In this document: piece by piece, positions 45,257 to 53,442 of the stretch
How positions within the stretch are numbered: the first letter of the stretch is position 1
Layout: each line of letters starts with the position of its first letter
DNA from: Ruminiclostridium cellobioparum subsp. termitidis CT1112
Lineage (GTDB): Bacteria; Bacillota; Clostridia; Acetivibrionales; DSM-1351
Direction: 5' to 3'
Length of the DNA: 64,000 nucleotides
Assembly: GCF_000350485.1 (NCBI RefSeq)
Contig: NZ_AORV01000025.1
Coordinates: 1 to 64,000, forward strand
The notes under the pieces: model-generated
Database searches by the model: none
What the model was told of the DNA's origin: nothing
The model's input: only the letters and a program-made list of their open reading frames with translations
Position numbers and translations under genes: made by a program

Positions 45257-45270
45257 TGTGAGCGTTTTCA
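45257..45270. promoter_or_regulatory. cre/LacI-type operator upstream of the LacI-family gene
   Basis: TGTGAGCGTTTTCA matches the cre consensus at every defined position, about 50 bases upstream of the proposed promoter. It suggests autoregulation or CcpA input. Confidence 0.55.
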
Positions 45271-45320
45271 TTTAGTAATTATGTTCGCGGCAGCATTCCT
45301 TGCATAAATATATTATTATG

Positions 45321-45908
45321 TCAACTTCTTACAAGGATTTTATCGATCAGGCCATATGCTTTTGCCTCTTCGGCAGACATATAAAAATCTCTCTCAACGT
45401 CCTTTTCAATCTTTTCCAGGGGCTGGCCGGTCCTCTCACTGCATATTTTATTTAACCTGCTCCTGGTTTTGATCAAATGCTCGGCATGTATTTTGATATC
45501 AGTGGCCTGCCCTTGAATACCTCCGCTTACCAGAGGCTGATGTATCAATATCTCACTGTTCGGCAGGGCAAAACGCTTTCCCATGGTGCCGGCAGCCAGC
45601 AAAAACGAACCCATGCTGGCGGCAAACCCGATACAAATGGTAGAAACATCACATTTTATATACTGCATGGTGTCATATATGGCAAAGCCGGCAGATATGG
45701 AGCCCCCCGGACTGTTTATATAGAAATTGATATCTTTGTCAGGGTCTGCCGCTTCAAGGTAGAGCATTTGAGCAACAACCAGGCTTGCCGATTCATCTGT
45801 GACCACATCACTTAAAATAATTATCCTGTCATTCAGCAATTTTGAAAAAATGTCAAAAGACCGTTCTCCGTGATTTGTTTGTTCAACTACTACAGGTATC
45901 AAACTCAT
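45321..45908 (-). CDS. clpP: ATP-dependent Clp protease proteolytic subunit
   Basis: A 195-residue serine peptidase that forms the tetradecameric ClpP barrel. The triad is Ser98 in FAASMGS, His123 in LIHQP, and Asp174 in VERDFYMSA. It lacks a neighbouring clpX or tig gene, which usually flanks the housekeeping clpP, so this may be a second copy (inference). It stands alone on the minus strand. Confidence 0.95.
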   Translation of the reverse strand: MSLIPVVVEQTNHGERSFDIFSKLLNDRIIILSDVVTDESASLVVAQMLYLEAADPDKDINFYINSPGGSISAGFAIYDTMQYIKCDVSTICIGFAASMGSFLLAAGTMGKRFALPNSEILIHQPLVSGGIQGQATDIKIHAEHLIKTRSRLNKICSERTGQPLEKIEKDVERDFYMSAEEAKAYGLIDKILVRS

Positions 45909-45937
45909 TAAATCAACTCCTTTATTTTATAATAAAA

Positions 45938-46351
45938 TTATGCTGCCATTGAAAGAGTGGTCACACCTGCCGAAGAACCTGTCAGCTTCTTCATACCGGT
46001 ATAAGTATTCTTTTGAGAATAATTTTTATTGCAGGTATTTCTGTATTCTCTGGGACTGATTCGGTATGCCTTTTTAAAAGCCCTGGAGAATGACTCCTCC
46101 GAACCGTATTGAAACCTGTGGGCGATATCGGTTATTTTCTCATCGGTTTCTGAAAGGGCATCTGTCGACGCCGAAAGTCTTCTTTCCCTCACATACTCCA
46201 TTACGGAACTCCCTGTGGCATTCCGGAATAACCTGTGAAAATAAAATTCTGAAATGTACGCTTTCCTGGCTATGTCATTTAAATTAATTGCTTCACACAG
46301 ATTTTCTTCTATATATTTGATTGATTCTTGAATAGCAGCCTTATGATCCAT
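45938..46351 (-). CDS. single-domain AraC-type DNA-binding protein
   Basis: A 137-residue protein consisting of an AraC double helix-turn-helix (about 5-105: LNDIARKAYISEFYFHRLFRNATG and EKITDIAHRFQYGSEESFSRAFKKAYRISPREYR). A short Ser/Thr-rich tail follows. It has no sensor domain and resembles SoxS/MarA-sized or truncated AraC proteins. Members fused to GyrI-like domains exist; the tail here may be the stump of such a domain. It lies 29 bases upstream of clpP in the same direction. Confidence 0.85.
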   Translation of the reverse strand: MDHKAAIQESIKYIEENLCEAINLNDIARKAYISEFYFHRLFRNATGSSVMEYVRERRLSASTDALSETDEKITDIAHRFQYGSEESFSRAFKKAYRISPREYRNTCNKNYSQKNTYTGMKKLTGSSAGVTTLSMAA

Positions 46352-46597
46352 TACAACCTCCTTTGTCCTGTATGCCGGTTTAGCCGCCCTCTACCCATGT
46401 GCGGGATTTATTGCCGGATGTTCTTATAGATATTATATTACTAAAACTATAAAATTACCTGATTTTCCTTGCCAAACTTTATAAATCCCCGGAACAAAAA
46501 AAAGACTCAAAGGTTACCTGAATTAGATCAGATAATGAGTCAGTAAATTTAAAATAAAAGTATTTAGGGAGTTCATATAAAAACATAGACTAAAGTT

Positions 46598-47047
46598 TTA
46601 GACAAAGCCTATGTTAAACTCTATTTTGCCTATTTGTGTTTCAAAATCAACAGCCAGGGTTTCATGCAGGTTTATATCGCAGGATTCAAATATGACCATG
46701 GGCGGACTTATTTGCAGTGATACTCCCAGTGAAGCCAACATAGTGGAGGAAGTTCCTGCAATCATACCAGACAGTTCTCCAATAGCGCTCCTGGCTATTT
46801 CGTCAATAACTGAAACACTCATGCCCATCATCATGGCCGAAGCCAGACCTTTGGCGGTATCCTGGGACATTGACAACACGATGTTGCCCTGAATTCCACC
46901 CTTCAGCAGTATAATTGTCGATACCTCCGAATCCACATACAATTTACTTTTCTTTTTTATGTTTGTCCTCTTGATGCCTCCAACACCAAATTGCTCCAGC
47001 GTCTTGCCAAAAGCTTCTAAAAACAGATTAACATATTTAGCATCCAT
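46598..47047 (-). CDS. CheX-like chemotaxis phosphatase family protein
   Basis: A 149-residue protein of the CheC/CheX/FliY fold, which dephosphorylates CheY. The family helix is seen as IARSAIGELSGMIAGTSS. In active enzymes this helix carries Glu and, three residues on, Asn; here Glu91 is followed by Gly94, so the catalytic Asn seems absent. Start at the ATG at 47047, with a weak ribosome site. It lies next to a small unknown gene. It may be a non-catalytic binding protein. Confidence 0.75.
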   Translation of the reverse strand: MDAKYVNLFLEAFGKTLEQFGVGGIKRTNIKKKSKLYVDSEVSTIILLKGGIQGNIVLSMSQDTAKGLASAMMMGMSVSVIDEIARSAIGELSGMIAGTSSTMLASLGVSLQISPPMVIFESCDINLHETLAVDFETQIGKIEFNIGFV

Positions 47048-47090
47048 AGATATTACCAACGCTCTTCATATTTTTGCATCGCTTTCCGGA

Positions 47091-47279
47091 TTAATCCCTT
47101 GTATCTTTAAAATAATCCTCTTTGTGATGTATGTCATCAATCAACTGCTGAATCTTTATTTTTTGGTATGTCAAATATTCCAATTCTTTTGGATTAATCC
47201 TTCCGGCATTGCTTTCAATCCGATTGTCGATATTATTTATTACCTCATTTAAATCCTTGATTGTCTGCAAGCTTAACAT
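47091..47279 (-). CDS. small helical protein of unknown function
   Basis: A 62-residue charged protein, largely helical by composition (LQTIKDLNEVINNIDNRIES, then LEYLTYQKIKIQQLIDDI). The ATG follows AGGAGGGG by 5 bases, so it is probably translated. It precedes the CheX-like gene by 43 bases in the same direction and may be co-transcribed. I do not recognise the family. Confidence 0.6.
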   Translation of the reverse strand: MLSLQTIKDLNEVINNIDNRIESNAGRINPKELEYLTYQKIKIQQLIDDIHHKEDYFKDTRD

Positions 47280-47420
47280 TTTATCCCCTCCTCGGTTTAT
47301 TCTTATTATATTTTTCGTCAGTTTATTAACATAAAATAATGCTTTTAGCCTATTTACCCATTTAAAATAAGAATCTAGAACTAAAAGCATTGTATTTTGT
47401 TCCCATAAAATGTGAAAATT

Positions 47421-47470
47421 AAATTAGATTAATGAGTTAATTTAACGCGTTGTTCTAATTAATCTAATTT
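47421..47470. terminator. AT-rich inverted repeat
   Basis: AAATTAGATTAA (47421-47432) and TTAATCTAATTT (47459-47470) are perfect complements, with an internal GTTAATTTAAC near-palindrome. It may act as a weak terminator or operator. Confidence 0.35.
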
Positions 47471-47497
47471 ATGCTTTACCTGGAATAATATTTTTAT

Positions 47498-47666
47498 ATC
47501 AACTGGTAACTTCCGCACTAACTTCATAAAATAAAGACGCACCCAAAACAATAGCGGTAAATTGTATCTCCTCATTTAAATCTGTTTTGCCGTCGTCGGC
47601 AATTTACCGCTATTGTTTTTAACTGTGCATCTTTTTTTATGAAGTTGTACTCACGTACCAGTTGAT
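47498..47666 (+). repeat. fold-back repeat element, copy 4 (short class)
   Basis: Outer arms ATCAACTGGTA (47498-47508) and TACCAGTTGAT (47656-47666) pair. They enclose CGCACTAACTTCAT, a second stem, ACCCAAA, and an 18-bp perfect stem (AACAATAGCGGTAAATTG with its complement). The conserved CTCATTTAAA..TTTTGCCGTCG terminal region lies inside. Unpaired parts match copy 1 closely; paired parts differ in matching ways. It lies on the 3' side of the beta-phosphoglucomutase gene. The gap 47280-47769 otherwise holds only the AT-rich inverted repeat. Confidence 0.85.
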
Positions 47667-47769
47667 TTTGATTAAATTTATCTGTAAAGCAAAAACAAAA
47701 TTTCAATCAACACAATTCAATCAGCCCAACAAGTTAAATTGACCGGCCCAAAAAATAAATTCAATTGTA

Positions 47770-48399
47770 TCAAAGCAGCTCATACAGCCCGCTGACAACC
47801 ATATCCGCTTCTTTTAGTATGTCCCTGCTTCCTATGCCCACAGTGCCCATTCCGGCTCTGCGGGCAGCCTCTATGCCGGCTTCAGCGTCCTCGTATACGA
47901 TGCAGTCGGCTGCCTTAAGGCCCAGTTCCTTTGCCCCCAGCAGGAATACTTCAGGGTCAGGCTTTGCTTTGGACACCTTATTGCCGTCAATTACAGCGTC
48001 AAACAGATTGGTTATACCCAGGTTTTCAAGTATCATGGGCGCATTTTTGCTGGCCGAGCCCAACGCTATTTTCACACCCTCGCCCTTCAGCTTGAGTAAA
48101 TATTCTCTGGCACCCTTAAGTATCTCCGACTCATCCATTTTCTTTATGTACTCCACATACCAGTTGTTTTTCTTTTCGGCCATGGCCAGCTTTTCCTCCG
48201 GGGTACAGCTTATCCCGCCGACTTCCAGCAATATCTCAAGTGATCTCATCCTGCTCACTCCCTTAAGCCTTTCATTGTGCTCCTCAGTAAACTCAAAGCC
48301 CAACTCCCCGGCCAAACGCTTCCATGCGAGATAGTGATATTTGGCAGTATCAACTATCACTCCGTCAAGATCAAACAGTGCTCCTTTTATATTGTTCAT
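47770..48399 (-). CDS. pgmB: beta-phosphoglucomutase
   Basis: Converts beta-glucose-1-phosphate to glucose-6-phosphate. The 209-residue HAD-family enzyme has the nucleophile motif ALFDLDGVIVDT (Asp8/Asp10), the LKGVSR cap motif, GSASKNA, Lys in VSKAKPDPEVF, and YEDAEAG. The ATG at 48399 follows GGGAGG. It is placed directly after two GH65 phosphorylases, whose product is its substrate. Its ribosome site belongs to the repeated leader module. Confidence 0.95.
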   Translation of the reverse strand: MNNIKGALFDLDGVIVDTAKYHYLAWKRLAGELGFEFTEEHNERLKGVSRMRSLEILLEVGGISCTPEEKLAMAEKKNNWYVEYIKKMDESEILKGAREYLLKLKGEGVKIALGSASKNAPMILENLGITNLFDAVIDGNKVSKAKPDPEVFLLGAKELGLKAADCIVYEDAEAGIEAARRAGMGTVGIGSRDILKEADMVVSGLYELL

Positions 48400-48424
48400 A
48401 TTAACCTCCCAAGCCATGTTATGT
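48400..48424 (-). promoter_or_regulatory. repeated 5'-leader/RBS module, copy 5 (short)
   Basis: On the minus strand CATAACATGGCTTGGGAGGTTAATATG-type sequence carries only the last part of the module (ATAACATGGCTT and ribosome site). It fills the space between the GH65 stop and the pgmB start. Confidence 0.6.
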
Positions 48425-48433
48425 AAATATTTG

Positions 48434-50740
48434 TTATAAATTATTTTGGTTATAACCGCTGGAAATGCTCCCGCCGGCTTTACAGGAAAGTAATTTTCCG
48501 GCAACACTGAAATCAATGCCGGCCGTATTTTCCGGTCGGGATTTAATAGTTACGGAAGTTTTATCTATTACTACGGTATAAAGCTGTCCCTTCAGGTTAA
48601 GCTTAAACTCCAGGGAGCTCCATGCAGACGGAAGCTTTGGATTTATGGCAACAGCACTGCCGTCAAAGCCCACTCCTCCAAAGCCAAGAATTGCCGCCAT
48701 CCAGGCACCTCCGTTTGCAGCCGGATGAGTACCGCCTATATATATGGTCCCGGCGTACTGCTTGGACTCCCCTGTCAGATCGATGGTAGCCGTCTTTAGA
48801 AAATATTTGTATGCCCACTCGGGATTACCCGTATCGGCTGCCAGCAGGGCATATACACAGGGACTGAGGCTTGAACCGTGCTCTGTCCTGGGTTCGTAAT
48901 ATTCCCAGTTGGCTTTCTTGACCTCATGGGGATACCTGTCCTTAAACAGGTTGAGCATCAACACCGTATCGGCCTGCTTGAGTATTTTGGTTGTGGCGGC
49001 AATTCCGTTTCCGCCTCCAAGGTACTCATTGGGATTTATGATCCTCCCCTTTAGTTCCTGAAGACTTATGTCCTCCAATCTGTGATATCCGTCAAACTGC
49101 TCTATTACAAGGGATCTGCCGTCAGGCTGCGGTATGTAGAGCAGATCATTCATTTCCCTCAGGGCATCCAACTCAGGGTTGAAATCCAGCTCTGCCATGA
49201 GCTTTTCATAGGCAGCGGCATGTTTGCTTTTCAGCAGCTCCAGAGTTTTCACCGCCACCTCAAGCGTATGCTTTACCATCATATTCGTGAAAGCATTGTT
49301 GTTTACTCTTTCGTGATATTCATCCGGACCCGTCACATCCAGAATCTCATACCTGTTTTTATCTTTCTTGAAATATGCATAGGATATCAGGAAACGGGAG
49401 CACTCCAGTATCACTTCGGCTCCGCCCTCCAGCAGTATGCTCTCATCGCCTGTAAGCCTGTAATACTGCCATATGCCGTAAACTACATCTGTGCTTATAT
49501 GAATCTGCTTATCCCTGAAATAAGTTCTCATGGGTCTTCCGGTGAAAACATCTGTCACGTTGAAATGCGTGCAGGCATCATCTCCGGTGTCCTGGCTTTC
49601 CCAGGCATAGTACGCTCCCCTGTAGCCGTACTCGGCTGCTTTTCTTCTGGCGCCGTCAAGTGTATGGACCCTGTACCTCATAAGATTTCTTGCAATGCCG
49701 GGATTTGTATACAGGAAGAAAGGCAGCATGAACATCTCGGTATCCCAGAATATTGCGCCCTTGTATACCTGCCCCGAAAGCCCTCTGGCAGGTATTGATG
49801 CCCTGTCGGAATGAGACGGAGCGATGGAAAGCAGGTGATATATGCTGTACCGCAAGGCCTTCTGTGCGTCCTCATCACCGTGTATCTTCACATCCGACAT
49901 CTTCCACCGCTCTTCCCACAGTGCCGCATTCTCTGCCGCCAACTGTATATAGCCCCTGCCTTTTGCAGCCAGGCAAGCCTCTTCTGCCGCTCCGGATACC
50001 GCTGTGGGGGATTCGGTTCTGTCAATATCATTGCCTGTATAAACCGCCACATATTTATAAAAGGTGTAGGACTCGCCGGGCTGCGCCTCGAAAGAAATAC
50101 ATCTCAGAATGCACCTGTCCTCCATTTTTATATCCATATGCGCGGCAAACGGGATATCCAACCCTTCGGCCACAGATACCGGACAGCCCAGCTCTCCTGT
50201 CACCGAATTCAAAACGATGAGTTCCTGCTTCACCGCCGGCCGCATATCTTTTAAATGAGGACCGTTGATATCCCAGACCTCTCCGTCTATGCCCGTCTCT
50301 ATGACGATCCGGCAGCTCCCGGCTGCCTTTAATGAGTATTTCATGCACATCAGGTGCACATCCGACAGCCCAAGAAACCGCTCGGTTTCTATGCTTACCC
50401 CGTTTCCTGCGGATGTGGTGAAAGTGCTCTCCCTTTTGTGCAGGCCGGAATATATATCCAGACTCTGCCTGTGCCCGGTTGTCTGACTGACGGGCAGACC
50501 AAGCTGTTCATCATCACAGCTTAATCTTGTATAAAAGCCGTTTGGCGCGTTTACCGGCTCCCTCCATTTATCTCCCACCCTGTCATACAAGCCCAGGAGA
50601 TTGCAGGCCACCAGCCGGTCCTTTCCGAATTCCTCCAATGTGCCCCTGTAGCCCATGTAACCGTTTCCCAGCATGAATTTGTTGCCGTTCAGCTCTATGT
50701 TGTTTTTGTTGAAACCTTTTTCTTCTATTATCCAGGACAT
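48434..50740 (-). CDS. GH65-family glycoside phosphorylase, second copy
   Basis: A 768-residue inverting phosphorylase that splits an alpha-glucoside with phosphate to beta-glucose-1-phosphate. Family layout is an N-terminal beta-sandwich (FMLGNGYMGYRGTLEEF), an (alpha/alpha)6 barrel with FWDTEMFMLPF, and the general acid Glu in VTGPDEYHERVNNN (near 471). WEYYEPRTEHGSSLSP follows. The linkage (kojibiose, nigerose, maltose or trehalose type) cannot be set by eye. The ATG at 50740 lies in the leader module; upstream in-frame starts would translate that module. Confidence 0.92.
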   Translation of the reverse strand: MSWIIEEKGFNKNNIELNGNKFMLGNGYMGYRGTLEEFGKDRLVACNLLGLYDRVGDKWREPVNAPNGFYTRLSCDDEQLGLPVSQTTGHRQSLDIYSGLHKRESTFTTSAGNGVSIETERFLGLSDVHLMCMKYSLKAAGSCRIVIETGIDGEVWDINGPHLKDMRPAVKQELIVLNSVTGELGCPVSVAEGLDIPFAAHMDIKMEDRCILRCISFEAQPGESYTFYKYVAVYTGNDIDRTESPTAVSGAAEEACLAAKGRGYIQLAAENAALWEERWKMSDVKIHGDEDAQKALRYSIYHLLSIAPSHSDRASIPARGLSGQVYKGAIFWDTEMFMLPFFLYTNPGIARNLMRYRVHTLDGARRKAAEYGYRGAYYAWESQDTGDDACTHFNVTDVFTGRPMRTYFRDKQIHISTDVVYGIWQYYRLTGDESILLEGGAEVILECSRFLISYAYFKKDKNRYEILDVTGPDEYHERVNNNAFTNMMVKHTLEVAVKTLELLKSKHAAAYEKLMAELDFNPELDALREMNDLLYIPQPDGRSLVIEQFDGYHRLEDISLQELKGRIINPNEYLGGGNGIAATTKILKQADTVLMLNLFKDRYPHEVKKANWEYYEPRTEHGSSLSPCVYALLAADTGNPEWAYKYFLKTATIDLTGESKQYAGTIYIGGTHPAANGGAWMAAILGFGGVGFDGSAVAINPKLPSAWSSLEFKLNLKGQLYTVVIDKTSVTIKSRPENTAGIDFSVAGKLLSCKAGGSISSGYNQNNL

Positions 50741-50997
50741 ATTAACCTCCATGAGCCACATTTGTGGCCATAAAACAGTAATGAAACCTTCTTCACTCCT
50801 CATCCGCTATAAGGCGAATAAAGGAGGTTAATTGGCCATGTGCGCTTTCAAAGTATTGATTAATACTTTGAATATTTCGCACGGCCATAAATTCACAGGT
50901 TAGTTTGGAAGACGAACACAAGTGAAGTCTTTCAAGCTAACCTCCCAAGCCATGTTATGGCTTTGAGCCGCAATAGCGGCCACAAATGTTATGCGAC
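50741..50997 (-). promoter_or_regulatory. repeated 5'-leader/RBS module, copy 3, with a nested older copy
   Basis: The whole 257-bp space between the two GH65 genes consists of module parts. On the minus strand an outer copy (GGCCGCTATTGCGGC, AGCCATAACATGGCT, GGGAGGTTAGC) comes first and has no start codon. A hairpin pairing AGGTTAG with CTAACCT follows. Then come the GGCCGTGCG..CGCAC hairpin, TTAACCTCC (complement of 50823-50831), the GCCACAAATGTGGC hairpin, and CATGGAGGTTAATATG at the actual start. Confidence 0.75.
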
Positions 50998-53304
50998 TCA
51001 GCCCCTCCATTCCTCAGGAACGGGTATTTCCAGAGCTTCTCCTCCTATGCTGTAATCTTTCCCGTATATCTTTATCTTTGTCTCCAAAGAATTGATGGTT
51101 TTAAATATGATCGTTTCCTTCATAACCTTCACTTCCAGAACTGCATTTCTGTAGAGCACTCTGAAGCTGTAGGATTTCCATGCAGCAGGTATTGACGGAT
51201 TGAACAGGAGCATTTCGCCGTCGGATCTCATACCTCCGAAACCATATACTATATTGACCCATGCGGCGGCAATGGAAGTGGTATGCAAACCTTCCCTGGT
51301 GTTTCTGTTATAGTTGTCCAGGTCCATACGGGTTGCAAAACTGAAGAAGTCAAAGGCTTCCCTGTGACGTCCCAGCTCGGAGGCCAGAACCGAGTGAACC
51401 GACGGTGAAAGCGAGGATTCATGTATGCATCTGGGCTCATAGAATTCGTAATTTACTTTTTTGCTCTGACAGGAAAAATCCTGATTGTGCAGGAACATGA
51501 ACATCAGCACATCGGGCTGCTTAATCATGTCATTTCTGTATATCCTGTCATAGGACCAGTTGTGATAAAGGGGAAAATCCGTAACAGGTATGGCTTTTAT
51601 ATCAATATGCGGCAGATCGAAGTACCCTTCGTGCTGTTCATATATCCCTGTCGCTTCCTCCAGAGGAATCCTCATATTTTCAGCCATACGGCTCCAGTTA
51701 TCCAATTCGGCCTCATCAAGGCCGAGCTTCTTTTGAATTTGTGCATATGCTTCGGGTTTAACGGCTTTAGTCTCCGATAAAACATCGATAGTATACTCAA
51801 AGGTCTTTTTGGCCATAAAATTTGTGTAGCAGTTATTGTTGACCATCATTTGGAATTCATCGGGACCCATTACACCATAATACCCGAATTTGCCCGTTCT
51901 GGAGCTCCATTGGCCTCTTGTGGCAAGGAAGTGGCATATCTGCACCAGCATCTCCAAACCCTTTTCATACAGGAAGGCCTTATCCCCCGTAATCTTTACA
52001 TAATGCCTGATGCCATAGGCCACTGCCGTACTTGGCTGGAATTGGAGACTTGCATGCTGCCATAGTGTGCAGCTCTCTGTTCCGTCCAGTGTCGCTATGG
52101 GATAACATGCTCCGTCACAGTCCAGATCTCCCGCCCGTTCAATTGCCTGCGGAAGTGTGTTGTACCTGTACTCGAGCAGGTTCCTTGCCGCTTTGGGATT
52201 GTTGAAGAGATAAAAGGGCAGGCAATAGGTTTCTGTATCCCAGAAGGCATTTCCACCGTATGCTTCCCCGGTCAGTCCCTTTGCCCCGATATTCATGTCG
52301 GAGTCCTCACCGTGATAAGTCTGGTGCATCTGAAAAATACAGTACCTTATTCCCTGCTGGTTGTCGTCATCACCCTCAATGGAGACATCAAAGGTATTCC
52401 AGATATCATTCCAGTAAGCTCTATTTTCGGCCAGGACCTCATCGTATTTTTTTGCACCGTACAGGTTTGCAAGCTCACTTCCCTCAGACCACACTTTTTC
52501 AGGATTTTTAACCGTATTCTTTTCGGCATGCACCACAGCCGTCCTGTCAAAGCAAGTCCCTTTGCCCTTGTCCAGGGCTATATCAAAACCCAGATAATTC
52601 AATTTATCCTTCTCAACATATGTATAATCCAATGGTTGTTTACTTTGTATTTTAAATCCGGCATATACCATCTGCCCGCTTGATTTGGTCCTTCCCAGGC
52701 TTCCTGTGACGCCGTCCGAAATTCCCTGTTTCAGGCAATCCCAAAGACTTCTTTGCATGGTCTCATGTATGGGTGAAAAGTCAAGACCGGCCTTAACTGC
52801 AATTTTTCCCGAAAAATTCACAGGTTCAAGTGTAATCCTCTGGCAGCCCAGCCTGGGTGTTATCATGCTCAAAAATCTTGAGAACTCCACCCTGAGTTCC
52901 TTCCCGGTTTTTGTATACCATAGGAACTCTCTGGTCAATACACCTGTTTTCATATCCAGCCTTCTCTTGAAGCTGCTGATTTTACTCCTTGCGAGGTCAA
53001 GTTCCTCTCCATCCAGTTCCAATCTGGTGTAAAGCCAGTCAACACCGTTAACCATAAAGGTACCGCGGTTTGAAATGCCCTTATAGGCGGATTTTTCCGT
53101 TATATTTTCTTCGTATATGCCGTTAAGATAACTTCCCTGCAGCTTATCACCGCTGTAACCCTCTTCAAAATATCCGCGTACTCCCATGTACTCATTGCCA
53201 AGGGAAAATATCGATTCGGATACGCGGCCGTATTCAGGATCAAAGCCTTCTTCAACTACCTCCCACGGACAAACCTTAAAATATTTATCTGCAAATTTAC
53301 CCAT
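50998..53304 (-). CDS. GH65-family glycoside phosphorylase, first copy
   Basis: A 768-residue paralogue of the next gene with the same overall layout. The N-terminal FSLGNEYMGVRGYFEEGYSG, FWDTETYCLPFYLF and general acid Glu in GVMGPDEFQMMVNNN (near 481) are visible, as is YEFYEPRCIHESSLSPSVH. It differs clearly from the second copy in the subsite regions (Phe for Tyr-His after the acid), so a different linkage specificity is likely. It follows the importer 3 solute-binding gene by about 140 bases, with a stem-loop between. Confidence 0.92.
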   Translation of the reverse strand: MGKFADKYFKVCPWEVVEEGFDPEYGRVSESIFSLGNEYMGVRGYFEEGYSGDKLQGSYLNGIYEENITEKSAYKGISNRGTFMVNGVDWLYTRLELDGEELDLARSKISSFKRRLDMKTGVLTREFLWYTKTGKELRVEFSRFLSMITPRLGCQRITLEPVNFSGKIAVKAGLDFSPIHETMQRSLWDCLKQGISDGVTGSLGRTKSSGQMVYAGFKIQSKQPLDYTYVEKDKLNYLGFDIALDKGKGTCFDRTAVVHAEKNTVKNPEKVWSEGSELANLYGAKKYDEVLAENRAYWNDIWNTFDVSIEGDDDNQQGIRYCIFQMHQTYHGEDSDMNIGAKGLTGEAYGGNAFWDTETYCLPFYLFNNPKAARNLLEYRYNTLPQAIERAGDLDCDGACYPIATLDGTESCTLWQHASLQFQPSTAVAYGIRHYVKITGDKAFLYEKGLEMLVQICHFLATRGQWSSRTGKFGYYGVMGPDEFQMMVNNNCYTNFMAKKTFEYTIDVLSETKAVKPEAYAQIQKKLGLDEAELDNWSRMAENMRIPLEEATGIYEQHEGYFDLPHIDIKAIPVTDFPLYHNWSYDRIYRNDMIKQPDVLMFMFLHNQDFSCQSKKVNYEFYEPRCIHESSLSPSVHSVLASELGRHREAFDFFSFATRMDLDNYNRNTREGLHTTSIAAAWVNIVYGFGGMRSDGEMLLFNPSIPAAWKSYSFRVLYRNAVLEVKVMKETIIFKTINSLETKIKIYGKDYSIGGEALEIPVPEEWRG

Positions 53305-53391
53305 ATAGCCTCCATTTTTTAACCACAGTGTTTATATCTCATGTATTACAATTACATTTTTTATAAATATTTACTTCATTAAACTAAAGAA

Positions 53392-53419
53392 GGTTGGCAC
53401 AGAACCAGCTGTGCCAACC
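53392..53419 (-). terminator. stem-loop after the solute-binding-protein gene
   Basis: GGTTGGCACAG (53392-53402) pairs perfectly with CTGTGCCAACC (53409-53419) around a six-base loop. On the minus strand only a weak T-stretch follows. It lies between the solute-binding-protein stop and the first GH65 gene. Confidence 0.6.
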
Positions 53420-53442
53420 AACCTTTCAGTAAAGAGCATTAA

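Noticed and set aside
46506-46545. GACTCA..TGAGTC arms as a terminator of the CheX-like gene
   Set aside because: The arms are only six bases with a loop of over 20 and no T-run in the needed direction.
49753-50254. Plus-strand frames opposite the second GH65 gene
   Set aside because: They are shadows of a real gene. They are Cys/Pro/His-rich and have no ribosome site.
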